A DNA stretch of 6,389 bases from positions 1 through 6,389 of the forward strand of contig JACAFA010000270.1 in NCBI GenBank assembly GCA_013388525.1, written 5' to 3'. Positions 1-6,201 of this stretch are shown one piece after another (position 1 is the stretch's first letter; every line of letters begins with the position of its first letter). Under the pieces are notes generated by a model. That model searched no databases and had not been told where the DNA came from. It saw nothing but the letters and a program-made list of their open reading frames with translations. Both the position numbers and the translations under genes were made by a program. The stretch comes from Ignavibacteriaceae bacterium. GTDB taxonomy: Bacteria; Bacteroidota; Ignavibacteria; Ignavibacteriales; Ignavibacteriaceae.

Positions 1-28
1 TTACTTTATTTTCGCTTGCACGATTCAT
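1..28 (-). CDS. 5' end of an unidentified minus-strand gene (partial)
   Basis: An ATG on the minus strand (complement of 28-26) opens a frame that stays open to the window edge and reads MNRASENKV. It is preceded by AAGGAGGT (complement of 45-38) with a 9-nt spacer to the ATG, close to an ideal Shine-Dalgarno arrangement. That strong ribosome site is the main reason to believe in a gene with so few visible codons. Nine residues are too few to name a family, and no signal peptide is evident. The gene diverges from the secreted-protein operon on its right, so it is transcribed separately. Its leader contains an inverted repeat that overlaps the ribosome site, suggesting regulation of translation or transcription. 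Confidence 0.6.
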
Positions 29-77
29 AGGGCGTTTACCTCCTTATTTTTTTATTGCTTATTTAGGTAAACGCTCT
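29..77 (-). promoter_or_regulatory. Inverted repeat overlapping the ribosome site of the left minus-strand gene
   Basis: GCGTTTACCT (32-41) and AGGTAAACGC (65-74) form a perfect 10-bp inverted repeat around a 23-nt AT-rich loop. Three further bases on each side (29-31 and 75-77) extend it with one mismatch. In the minus-strand transcript, the downstream arm contains the last four bases of the AAGGAGGT ribosome site and ends directly at the ATG. Folding would therefore bury part of the ribosome site and the bases next to the start codon. Alternatively the two arms, about 33 bp apart centre to centre, could be operator half-sites for a dimeric regulator. The symmetry is seen directly; the regulatory role is inference. 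Confidence 0.5.
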
Positions 78-120
78 CTTTTTTTCTACTCCTCTTTACA
101 CAATTTTTGTAACGCTAATC

Positions 121-180
121 ATCCCGTATTGACTGAAAGTCATCCTGAATTTATTTCAGGATCTGAGTCTGTCCCGGGAT
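121..180. repeat. Nested palindromic intergenic repeat
   Basis: Three paired segments nest around one centre. The outer pair is ATCCCG (121-126) with CGGGAT (175-180), the middle pair is GACT (131-134) with AGTC (166-169), and the inner pair is ATCCTGAA (142-149) with TTCAGGAT (155-162) around a 5-nt loop. The inner 8-bp stem is perfect. No ORF covers it. It resembles the small palindromic interspersed repeats of Bacteroidota-like genomes rather than a terminator, because no gene ends nearby and there is no T-tract. Whether it is multi-copy cannot be judged from this window. Confidence 0.5.
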
Positions 181-207
181 CTCTTGTTAAAGCATAATTT
201 GGATGAG

Positions 208-228
208 AACCTGAATCAAGTTCAGGTT
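208..228. repeat. Second intergenic palindrome, same core as the one at 142-162
   Basis: AACCTGAA (208-215) and TTCAGGTT (221-228) are perfect 8-bp arms around a 5-nt loop. The geometry (8-5-8) and the core CCTGAA/TTCAGG are shared with the inner stem at 142-162, so the two look like diverged copies of one element about 66 bp apart. Confidence 0.45.
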
Positions 229-345
229 AAAGAACACAGAATACTTGGTGATCAGCAACCAAAATTAATCCGCCAGTAGTTGATTCTCACTATATTTTTA
301 TTTAGTTTTTAAAATAATTAAGGAAAAGTTCGGTGAAGATAAAAA

Positions 346-444
346 TTAAATCTGAATTTCTTCCAAACCCACCAAATAATTACGAACCTCACGGGAGAAA
401 GCAACATAGACTAATCTACATTCTTGTGTGGAATGGTGCCTGCC
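346..444 (-). pseudogene. Possible decayed coding remnant, 32 residues, minus strand
   Basis: Reading the minus strand from 444 down to the TAA at 348-346 gives 32 residues ending at a natural stop. It includes the stretch QECRLVYVAFSREVRNYLVG (423-364), whose composition looks protein-like. A TAG (complement of 447-445) lies directly upstream in frame, and there is no start codon or ribosome site, so it cannot be an intact gene. The pattern E-x-R-L-x-Y-V-A-x-S-R weakly recalls motif VI of superfamily 1 helicases (for example EERRLxYVAxTR in UvrD-like proteins), but this is too short to assign. It may equally be chance or part of an interspersed repeat. Confidence 0.2.
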
Positions 445-455
445 CTATAATTTTT
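424..455 (+). promoter_or_regulatory. Candidate promoter for the three-gene operon
   Basis: TTGTGT (424-429) and TATAAT (446-451) are 16 nt apart, a reasonable -35/-10 pair. The same bases also fit the Bacteroidota-type promoter loosely: TTG at 424-426, then 21 nt, then TAATTTTT at 448-455 against the TAnnTTTG consensus. Transcription would begin about 25-30 nt before the ATG at 483. Placement right ahead of the first gene supports it; AT-rich DNA makes chance matches common. Confidence 0.4.
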
Positions 456-482
456 TCAGACTTAAATGAATGAGTGATTGAG

Positions 483-2075
483 ATGAAAAATTTTATACTT
501 GTCATCATAATGTTACTAGCCACCGGTACTAAACTTATTGCCCAATGGTCTACTGATCCAAATAACAATTTAATTGTCGGTTATGGATTAGATCCGCATA
601 TCTGCAGTGACAGCGCAGGCGGTTGTTATATTACATATGATTACCATAGTACTTCCTACCCACGATGGCTAGCACTTGAAAGATTAGATAAATATGGCTA
701 TAAGCCCTGGGGTATAAATAAGCGAATACTTGGTGAATCACCAGATCAATCAGGTGCAGAAATAATAGAAGACGGTTCAGGCGGGGTTATAATAAGTTAT
801 ATAGATCGTTATGAAAATCTTCCTTACTGGACACAGAGAGTGAGAGTGCAAAAAGTTGACAGCAATGGTAACTTTTTATGGGAACCAACAGGAGTAAAAA
901 TAACATTGGATGAAATAAATCAGGGTACACAAAAAATTGTTAGTGATGGTGAAGGAGGTGCAGTAATCGTTTGGGTAAATACACTTGCAGAATATAAAGT
1001 TAACAGGATAAGCAGTGAAGGACAAAGAATGTGGGGGGACAGCGGAATAGTAGCGGGTATAAATGGCTATTACGACCCTCCAAGATTGATAAGAGCAAGT
1101 GATGGAAATTATTATCTGGAAATAAGAGAGTTTATCTATAAAATAAACAGTGGCGGAAATATAGTACGAGTAGATAGTGTTTCGCTTGGATATATAGTTC
1201 CTGACCCAGAGGGCGGAATAGTATTAAGCGGCAGAGTATGGACAGGAATGATTCCAAAACTTGTAGCACAAAGAAAAGACTCGCTTGGTAATAATCTTTG
1301 GCAGGAGCCTTATGTTGAGATTGCCGATAGTCTTTATATAAACACTCAGTTGAGAATCCAATACAGTAACAGTTACTACTTTTATGGTTGGAGCGGTACA
1401 AAAAATGGAGTGAACCGTATTGCACAATTTCAAGCGTTAAGATCAGATGGTAGTAAGTTGTATCCTGAAGGAAGTATTGCAATTAGTGACAATTCGCCCT
1501 TAAGTGTAGCAGGAATTATTCAATCGGATGCAAGCAAGACAATTTTTATTTGGAACGATGATCCAAATTTACCGGATTCTACTTTAACTCAAATGTATGA
1601 TACACTTGGTAATAAAATATGGATTGAAAATGGGGTTGTTGTGGCTCATCCTGCAATTTCTTATCAAACTTACACAACAGATGTATATGGAGGATATATT
1701 ATAGGTGGTATCATAAATGAATTTACAGTTGTAGCTCAACAAGTGAGTAAATATGGTAATTTAGGAGAGATAATTACTTCGGTGCCTCAAGAACATCAGG
1801 AAATCTTACCACTTGAAACTATACTATACCAAAACTACCCTAATCCCTTTAACTCATCCACCATAATTCGCTTTCAATTACCAGTAGCAAGTGAAATAAA
1901 TATTGATCTTTATAATGTTCTTGGAGAGAAAGCACAAACGATTGTTAACGGTTTTTATTCAAGTGGAATACATACTATTAATTTTTCATCTTGTAAACTC
2001 TCATCAGGTATTTATCTATACAAATTGAAAACAGAAACACAATCCTTAACCAAAAAATTATTAATTATTAAATAA
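483..2075 (+). CDS. Secreted repeat protein with T9SS type A sorting domain
   Basis: A 530-residue protein of unknown function, predicted to be exported and then anchored or released by the type IX secretion system. Residues 1-21 (MKN, hydrophobic core, then LIAQ) form a signal peptide. The middle carries a recurring pair of signatures. One is D-x-x-G-G followed by beta-strand residues, at about 43, 97, 155, 241 and 400. The other is a D/S-x-x-G-N-x-[LI]-W type element, for example near 125-133, 264-273 and 371-380. Spacing is roughly 54-90 residues, suggesting beta-propeller-like blades (inference). Residues 445-530 are the sorting domain, with QNYPNPFN at 450-457, LYNVLGE, SSGIYLYKL and a lysine-rich tail. 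A GTG nine bases earlier (474) is also in frame. The ATG at 483 is preferred because it puts the signal peptide at the N-terminus, although it has no clear SD. It is the first gene of the three-gene unit, ending 11 nt before the next start. Confidence 0.85.
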   Translation: MKNFILVIIMLLATGTKLIAQWSTDPNNNLIVGYGLDPHICSDSAGGCYITYDYHSTSYPRWLALERLDKYGYKPWGINKRILGESPDQSGAEIIEDGSGGVIISYIDRYENLPYWTQRVRVQKVDSNGNFLWEPTGVKITLDEINQGTQKIVSDGEGGAVIVWVNTLAEYKVNRISSEGQRMWGDSGIVAGINGYYDPPRLIRASDGNYYLEIREFIYKINSGGNIVRVDSVSLGYIVPDPEGGIVLSGRVWTGMIPKLVAQRKDSLGNNLWQEPYVEIADSLYINTQLRIQYSNSYYFYGWSGTKNGVNRIAQFQALRSDGSKLYPEGSIAISDNSPLSVAGIIQSDASKTIFIWNDDPNLPDSTLTQMYDTLGNKIWIENGVVVAHPAISYQTYTTDVYGGYIIGGIINEFTVVAQQVSKYGNLGEIITSVPQEHQEILPLETILYQNYPNPFNSSTIIRFQLPVASEINIDLYNVLGEKAQTIVNGFYSSGIHTINFSSCKLSSGIYLYKLKTETQSLTKKLLIIK

Positions 2076-2086
2076 AAGAAGGAGAA

Positions 2087-4921
2087 ATGAAAAAGTTATT
2101 ATACATTTTGGTTTTAGTGTTGCTGATTTTATCGAACTACAAAATATTAAATGCTGCGCCGTTTGATACGGGGATGATTACACTCAAACAGCCAAACGAT
2201 GTTACATTCACAGGAAGAATATGGGGAGATGAATTTATTTATTGGATGGAAACCGAAAATGGTTATCGGTTTGTGGAAACATTTGAAGGGTGGTATTATT
2301 ATGCAGCATTAGATCAAAATGGAGAGTATACACCGACAAATTACAAAGTAGGTATAGATTCACCACCATCGTCAGCTTACCAGCTTGAAAGATCTCAGGC
2401 AAGGCTAAATGAAATAAATGAACAAATAGAACAATTCAATGAACAGATTGAAATTAACAGGCAATGGTTTGTTCAGAAACAAGAAGAAGCGCAAGGACAG
2501 CCCGTCACATTAAAAGTTGGTATTATCTTAATTGGGTTCACAGATACATTACATTATCAAGGAGGAAACAGACCAAATGGTTACTTAACAACAGATTTTG
2601 ATAGCATGATGTTTTCGTATAATTATTGGACTGGAGTTCAGGGAAACCAGAAACATCCAGAAGAGGAAGCGATTTTCGGTAGCTTCAGAGATTACTGGCA
2701 TCAAATATCAATAGGTAAATTAAGAATAGAAGGGCGTGTTGCAAATAATACAGATCAGAATGGTGTACCTGTGTGGTTGGAAGCAGATTATAATAAACAG
2801 CATTATTATGAATCATCAAACTGGCAGGAACTTTCAAACGAAGCTATTGCTAAAGCTTTAGCGGATTCACTAATTGACACAACAAATACTAATTCTCAAA
2901 ATTATTTTGATAAACTGGTCATAGTTTATGCTGGTGTAGTTAGACAACACGGTGCATTATTAGTTAATGGGCATCGGCTTGGGGGTAAATACATTTTGGT
3001 TGCAGAACGTAGTTCGAAAAAATTGATTGAAGGAGCAGAATGGTCATTCACACATATTGGAGTATATGCACACGAATTTGGGCATAATTTAGGATTTAAT
3101 GATGAGTACGCTTTGATAAATCCTGAATATACTGACATACTAAACTACTGCTTAATGTCTTGGGGAATTTATAATGGTCCTCTGGAAAAAGGTGAATGTC
3201 CGTCAATGTTATCACCATATCATAGATTAGATAAAAACTGGGTTAGTTCAATTACAATTCCTAATGACACTAGTGATTTTATCGTGGAGTATGACTATGA
3301 TAATCCCAAACTATACAGAATCGATCCCATCTATGCTATTGAGGGTGAACATTATATTATGGAATCAAGAAACAGAGAAGGATTTGATTTATATACACCT
3401 TCCGAGCCTGCTGATACTATTTATCAACCTGGTAGATTATTAGTATGGCATCATGATATTGATCCATACCCATTTAATGAGGACAAAGATCGTATAATGG
3501 TAAAGCCCGCAGATAATGGGTTCGATGATGATACGAAATTAACAGACTTTTTTCCAAAACAAATTATTCCAAACAGTCAGGATTTGACTGATATTACATT
3601 ACCAGCTTCAACTCTTGGCAGAATAGGTAAAAACTTCTCTAATGAGAGACCCGCTCATTTTTCATTAAATGGTATTGAAAAATTATCCAATGGTAATACA
3701 TACATCGAAGAAATAAAACTAGATGATAATTTATCTTCGGATACAGCTACAGTTGTAAGAAACTATCAGAGCGGCTGGCGGACTGCAAGTGTACCCGTTG
3801 TATTATCAGATTTTTCTGTGCAATCAGTGTTCCCTACCGCAAATAGTGTTTATAAATATCTGGGTGGATATATATCCGTCAGTAACTTAGAAAATGGACA
3901 CGGCTATTGGGTAAATTTTCAATCTAATACTCAGAAAACATTCGTTGGATGGCCGTTAAACTATCTTGACATAATGGTACTCCCGGGCTGGAATATTACC
4001 GGTACTCTCTCAAGTGATTTCCAAATATCAAATATTTGCACAGAACCCGAGAATATAATCGACTACATATATGGATATGAGAACGGTTATGTTCTTATAA
4101 CCAAAGACAGTTCTTTAATCCCGGGTAAGGGCTATTGGGTTAAAACTAAAAACTTAACTGGTGTAGGACATTTAATCCTGAATAAGTATGGTGATCCTTG
4201 CTGGATGCCTAAAATTACTACTTCATTCGACTTAGATTTATCCAAGATGGATAAATTTATTGTTACTGATTCTGCAGGAAACTCGCAAACTCTTTACGTC
4301 TCAAACACAGATATTGATACCATAATGGTAAATTTAAAATTAGACCTTCCCCCAATATTCGCTGAATTAGACTTTGATTCTAGGTTTGCGTATAATGATT
4401 TTATAAAAAAAGTTTCTGTTGATAGTGGAATAATCGATCTAAATATTCTAGTTCATACAAATGCATATCCGGTAGGTCTAACTTGGGAATTAAATCCGGA
4501 GAATGGGCTTAATTATTCATTTATTAATGATAGCGGAACGGGAAAAGTTTCAGCTTCTCTAAATGAATTAAACCAATTAACTTTCTATAAACTAAATGAT
4601 AATATGATCAGACTATCTGTAATGGCAAACGAGAGAGATGGTTTATCAAATATTCCTTTAGAGTACGCATTGCATCAAAATTATCCGAATCCGTTTAATC
4701 CTTACACAACAATAAAATATGATATCATAAAGATGCAAGATGTGAAATTTACAATTTATGATATTCTTGGTCGTGAAATAAAAACTTTAGTAAATGAACA
4801 GCAGCAGCCGGGGATTTATGTGATAAGGTGGGATGCGTCGGATGTCTCTAGCGGAGTATATTTCTATCAGCTTAAGACTAAAGACTATATTAATACGAAG
4901 AAAATGATATTATTGAAGTGA
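2087..4921 (+). CDS. Secreted M6-family (immune inhibitor A-like) zinc metalloprotease with T9SS sorting domain
   Basis: A 944-residue secreted endopeptidase. Residues 1-23 are a signal peptide (MKK, leucine-rich core, ending LNA). Residues 24-90 resemble the M6 propeptide (TFTGRIWGDEF then a GWYYYA stretch), and 98-135 are predicted coiled coil. The catalytic domain starts near 142 (VGIILIGFTD) and has the zinc motif HEFGHNLGFNDEY at 329-341: H329, H333 and D339 as metal ligands, E330 as general base. The Met-turn is LMSWG at M357. M6 beta-domain signatures follow (EHYIMESRNREGFD from 421; LLVWHHDID at 451-459). Residues 559-700 hold two tandem GW...GYW halves (GW at 563-564 and 634-635; GYW at 606-608 and 682-684), a module known from secreted proteins of this lineage. 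Residues 855-944 are the sorting domain (QNYPNPFNP at 864-872). GAAGGAG precedes the ATG at a short 2-nt distance. All catalytic residues are present, so it is probably active; substrates are unknown. Confidence 0.93.
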   Translation: MKKLLYILVLVLLILSNYKILNAAPFDTGMITLKQPNDVTFTGRIWGDEFIYWMETENGYRFVETFEGWYYYAALDQNGEYTPTNYKVGIDSPPSSAYQLERSQARLNEINEQIEQFNEQIEINRQWFVQKQEEAQGQPVTLKVGIILIGFTDTLHYQGGNRPNGYLTTDFDSMMFSYNYWTGVQGNQKHPEEEAIFGSFRDYWHQISIGKLRIEGRVANNTDQNGVPVWLEADYNKQHYYESSNWQELSNEAIAKALADSLIDTTNTNSQNYFDKLVIVYAGVVRQHGALLVNGHRLGGKYILVAERSSKKLIEGAEWSFTHIGVYAHEFGHNLGFNDEYALINPEYTDILNYCLMSWGIYNGPLEKGECPSMLSPYHRLDKNWVSSITIPNDTSDFIVEYDYDNPKLYRIDPIYAIEGEHYIMESRNREGFDLYTPSEPADTIYQPGRLLVWHHDIDPYPFNEDKDRIMVKPADNGFDDDTKLTDFFPKQIIPNSQDLTDITLPASTLGRIGKNFSNERPAHFSLNGIEKLSNGNTYIEEIKLDDNLSSDTATVVRNYQSGWRTASVPVVLSDFSVQSVFPTANSVYKYLGGYISVSNLENGHGYWVNFQSNTQKTFVGWPLNYLDIMVLPGWNITGTLSSDFQISNICTEPENIIDYIYGYENGYVLITKDSSLIPGKGYWVKTKNLTGVGHLILNKYGDPCWMPKITTSFDLDLSKMDKFIVTDSAGNSQTLYVSNTDIDTIMVNLKLDLPPIFAELDFDSRFAYNDFIKKVSVDSGIIDLNILVHTNAYPVGLTWELNPENGLNYSFINDSGTGKVSASLNELNQLTFYKLNDNMIRLSVMANERDGLSNIPLEYALHQNYPNPFNPYTTIKYDIIKMQDVKFTIYDILGREIKTLVNEQQQPGIYVIRWDASDVSSGVYFYQLKTKDYINTKKMILLK

Positions 4922-4926
4922 GGAGG
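4921..4926 (+). promoter_or_regulatory. Ribosome binding site that fixes the start of the third gene
   Basis: AGGAGG is followed by a 6-nt spacer and ATG at 4933. Its first base is the last base of the protease stop codon TGA (4919-4921), so translation of the two genes is likely coupled. An in-frame GTG at 4918 would place this SD inside the coding region and add an MRRNR extension ahead of the signal peptide, so the ATG is preferred. Confidence 0.8.
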
Positions 4927-4932
4927 AACAGA

Positions 4933-6078
4933 ATGAAATATTTAATCTTAGTTTTAAGTTTACTTTTCTGTACCTATTCATATTGTCAAACACAAACCCC
5001 GGATTTGGTTATCCCTATACAATTTACTTTCCAGTTTGGGAGTGCGCCTATAAATATGCAAGTAGGTTTGGATTCAACTGCCACAGATTGTCTTGATTGT
5101 CAAATTGGAGAATCAGAATTACCACCAATCCCACCACCAGGTTGGGAAGCAGTAATTTATTTACCTTATCCTCAATGTCAAGGTAGCTTTGGTGATCCGA
5201 TTATGGTACATAAAGATTTTAGATTTGGTGAACTTCCTTTTACGGGTACAAAAACACACAAATTTCGGTTTCGACCAGATCTTGGTGTAACTATCCATTG
5301 GAACTTTCCGAACGGTTTAACTGGCTTGTTACAGGATGAATTAACCGGCGGTGGAATTATAAATCATCCTATGTCTGGTCAGGACAGTTTTTATGTGTCC
5401 AATAATTTTATCGATGAAATAAATATGATATTGGATTATGATAACGTAATACCGGTTGAGATTATATCATTCGCTGTTTCAGTTTTGCAAAATGTAAAAG
5501 CAGTGCAACTAAATTGGATAACTGCAACAGAAACAAACAACTCAGGATTTGAAATACAAAGAAACGGTGATAGTCCTCTCCCTGGAGGGGAACGGAAGGG
5601 GTGGGTGAGTATCGGTTTTGTTCCGGGATTTGGAACTACAACTGAACCAAAGTCATATTCCTTCAGTGATGAAAATGTTACAACTGGAACTTATAAATAC
5701 AGACTCAAGCAAATTGACTTTGATGGAAGTTTTGAATATTCAAACGAAATAGAAGTTGAAGTTGATTTTACTCCACAGAAGTTTGTGTTGTATCAGAATT
5801 ATCCTAATCCGTTTAATCCGAGTACAACAATAAAATATAAGATTCCAAACGTAGAGACGCATCGCGATGCGTCTTTACAAATGGTAATATTAAAAGTATA
5901 CGATGTACTCGGTAACGAAGTCGCAACGCTTGTCAACGAAGAAAAACAACCGGGAGTTTATGAAGTGCAGTTTTCCGTAGGTCAGGATTCCAGTCCTGAT
6001 ATAGCAAGCGGAATTTATTTTTACACACTTCGGGTTGAGGATTTTGTTCAAACAAAAAAAATGATACTAAACAAATAA
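4933..6078 (+). CDS. Secreted protein with fibronectin-like domain and T9SS sorting domain
   Basis: A 381-residue protein with no assignable enzymatic function. Residues 1-18 (MKYLILVLSLLFCTYSYC) are a signal peptide, with cleavage likely before Q19. Residues about 25-165 form a beta-rich N-terminal domain containing ATDCLDCQIGESELPPIPP at 50-68, a pattern seen in surface proteins of this lineage. Residues 172-278 match the common IPVEIISF...LNWITATETNNSGFEIQR...YRLKQIDFDGSFEYS module, which is fibronectin type III-like. Residues 281-381 are the sorting domain (QNYPNPFNP at 288-296; VYDVLGNEVATLVNEEKQPG; SGIYFYTL). Three palindromic DNA segments interrupt the usual pattern in frame: residues about 212-223 (GDSPLPGGERKG), 307-317 (VETHRDASLQM) and about 350-358 (GQDSSPDIA). 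The first two are longer than typical family spacing there, as recalled, and look like repeat insertions. Last gene of the operon, probably a co-secreted partner or unrelated surface cargo. Confidence 0.85.
   Translation: MKYLILVLSLLFCTYSYCQTQTPDLVIPIQFTFQFGSAPINMQVGLDSTATDCLDCQIGESELPPIPPPGWEAVIYLPYPQCQGSFGDPIMVHKDFRFGELPFTGTKTHKFRFRPDLGVTIHWNFPNGLTGLLQDELTGGGIINHPMSGQDSFYVSNNFIDEINMILDYDNVIPVEIISFAVSVLQNVKAVQLNWITATETNNSGFEIQRNGDSPLPGGERKGWVSIGFVPGFGTTTEPKSYSFSDENVTTGTYKYRLKQIDFDGSFEYSNEIEVEVDFTPQKFVLYQNYPNPFNPSTTIKYKIPNVETHRDASLQMVILKVYDVLGNEVATLVNEEKQPGVYEVQFSVGQDSSPDIASGIYFYTLRVEDFVQTKKMILNK
5575..5605. repeat. GC-rich palindromic repeat read through inside the third gene
   Basis: CCTCTCC (5575-5581) and GGAGGGG (5584-5590) are near-complementary, with one G-T pair. 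A G-rich tail AACGGAAGGGGTGGG (5591-5605) follows. The run is strikingly GC-rich against its AT-rich surroundings and codes for SPLPGGERKGW. It resembles the CCTCTCC...GGAGAGG interspersed repeats seen in intergenic DNA of related genomes (recalled, not searched). It falls in a loop of the fibronectin-like domain between the FEIQRN and WVSIGFV strands. Confidence 0.55.
5851..5878. repeat. 28-bp palindrome inserted in the sorting-domain coding sequence
   Basis: AGACGCATCGCGATGCGTCT (5855-5874) is a perfect 20-bp palindrome. The flanking GTAG (5851-5854) and TTAC (5875-5878) continue the symmetry with one G-T pair. It encodes VETHRDASLQ between the IKYKIPN and VILKVYDVLG strands, where other sorting domains in this window have only a few residues. 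The GTAGAGACGC... core resembles a palindromic element dispersed in many bacterial genomes (recalled). The reading frame is kept. Confidence 0.75.
5982..5999. repeat. Third palindrome within the coding sequence
   Basis: TCAGGA (5982-5987) and TCCTGA (5994-5999) are perfect 6-bp arms; the next pair inside is a T-G wobble. The segment codes for part of GQDSSPDIASG, just before the final SGIYFY strand. It has the same CAGGA/TCCTG words as the intergenic palindrome at 142-162 but in inverted order, so common origin is uncertain. Confidence 0.4.
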
Positions 6079-6082
6079 TCAG

Positions 6083-6140
6083 TTTAGAGATGACATCTTT
6101 TCACGCGCTGTTTAAAATGAAAAAGTTGTCATCTCTTAAA
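6083..6140 (+). terminator. Long imperfect hairpin after the operon, possible bidirectional terminator or repeat
   Basis: AGAGATGACA (6086-6095) and TGTCATCTCT (6127-6136) are perfect 10-bp arms. TTT (6083-6085) and AAA (6138-6140) extend the base with one bulged T. Inside, after a T-T mismatch, CTTTT (6097-6101) pairs with AAAAG (6121-6125), leaving a loop that contains CGCGC. It starts 5 nt after the last stop codon and lies between two converging genes, the expected place for a terminator. However, no run of T follows on either strand, so it may instead be another dispersed palindromic repeat. Confidence 0.5.
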
Positions 6141-6163
6141 TTGGTTTTAATGAAATAAAATTA

Positions 6164-6183
6164 AATTGTAGAGAAACACAATT
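6164..6183 (-). terminator. Weak candidate terminator for the SpoVG-like gene
   Basis: AATTGT (6164-6169) and ACAATT (6178-6183) pair around an 8-nt loop. On the minus strand the hairpin is followed by a T-rich run (TAATTTTATTT), about 20 nt after the stop codon of the SpoVG-like gene. The stem is short and AT-rich, so it may be weak or accidental. Confidence 0.25.
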
Positions 6184-6201
6184 ATATAACTAAACTAAGA
6201 A

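Larger units (their letters stand above)
241..482. other. Non-coding stretch upstream of the secreted-protein operon
   Basis: No convincing gene is visible on either strand. The stretch is AT-rich around 285-350. It contains a possible antisense coding remnant (346-444) and a candidate promoter for the operon (about 424-455). A plus-strand open frame starting with GTG at 333 is not accepted as a gene. I see no riboswitch or tRNA-like structure. Confidence 0.5.

Noticed and set aside
96..112. TTACA...TGTAA inverted repeat as an operator
   Set aside because: Five-base arms in AT-rich DNA are expected by chance and no partner site is seen.
121..228. CRISPR array or direct-repeat array
   Set aside because: Only two palindromes of differing sequence, no regular spacers and no cas genes in the window.
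333..473. Plus-strand 46-codon open frame starting with GTG, with AAGGA upstream, ending just before the first operon gene
   Set aside because: Its composition is not convincing, it begins with a rare start, it overlaps the candidate promoter and the antisense remnant, and it shows no recognisable motif.
474..482. GTG start for the first operon gene
   Set aside because: It would add MIE in front of a typical MKN signal peptide; the ATG at 483 fits better, though no strong ribosome site decides it.
1224..1433. Minus-strand open frame of 69 codons
   Set aside because: Also nested inside the first secreted-protein gene in another frame, with no independent support.
1132..1482. Minus-strand open frame of 116 codons
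   Set aside because: It lies wholly inside the first secreted-protein gene, has odd residue composition and no ribosome site or family signature; it is a shadow frame.
2926..3138. Minus-strand open frame of 70 codons
   Set aside because: It is antisense to the conserved catalytic region of the M6 protease, so its openness is explained by the real gene.
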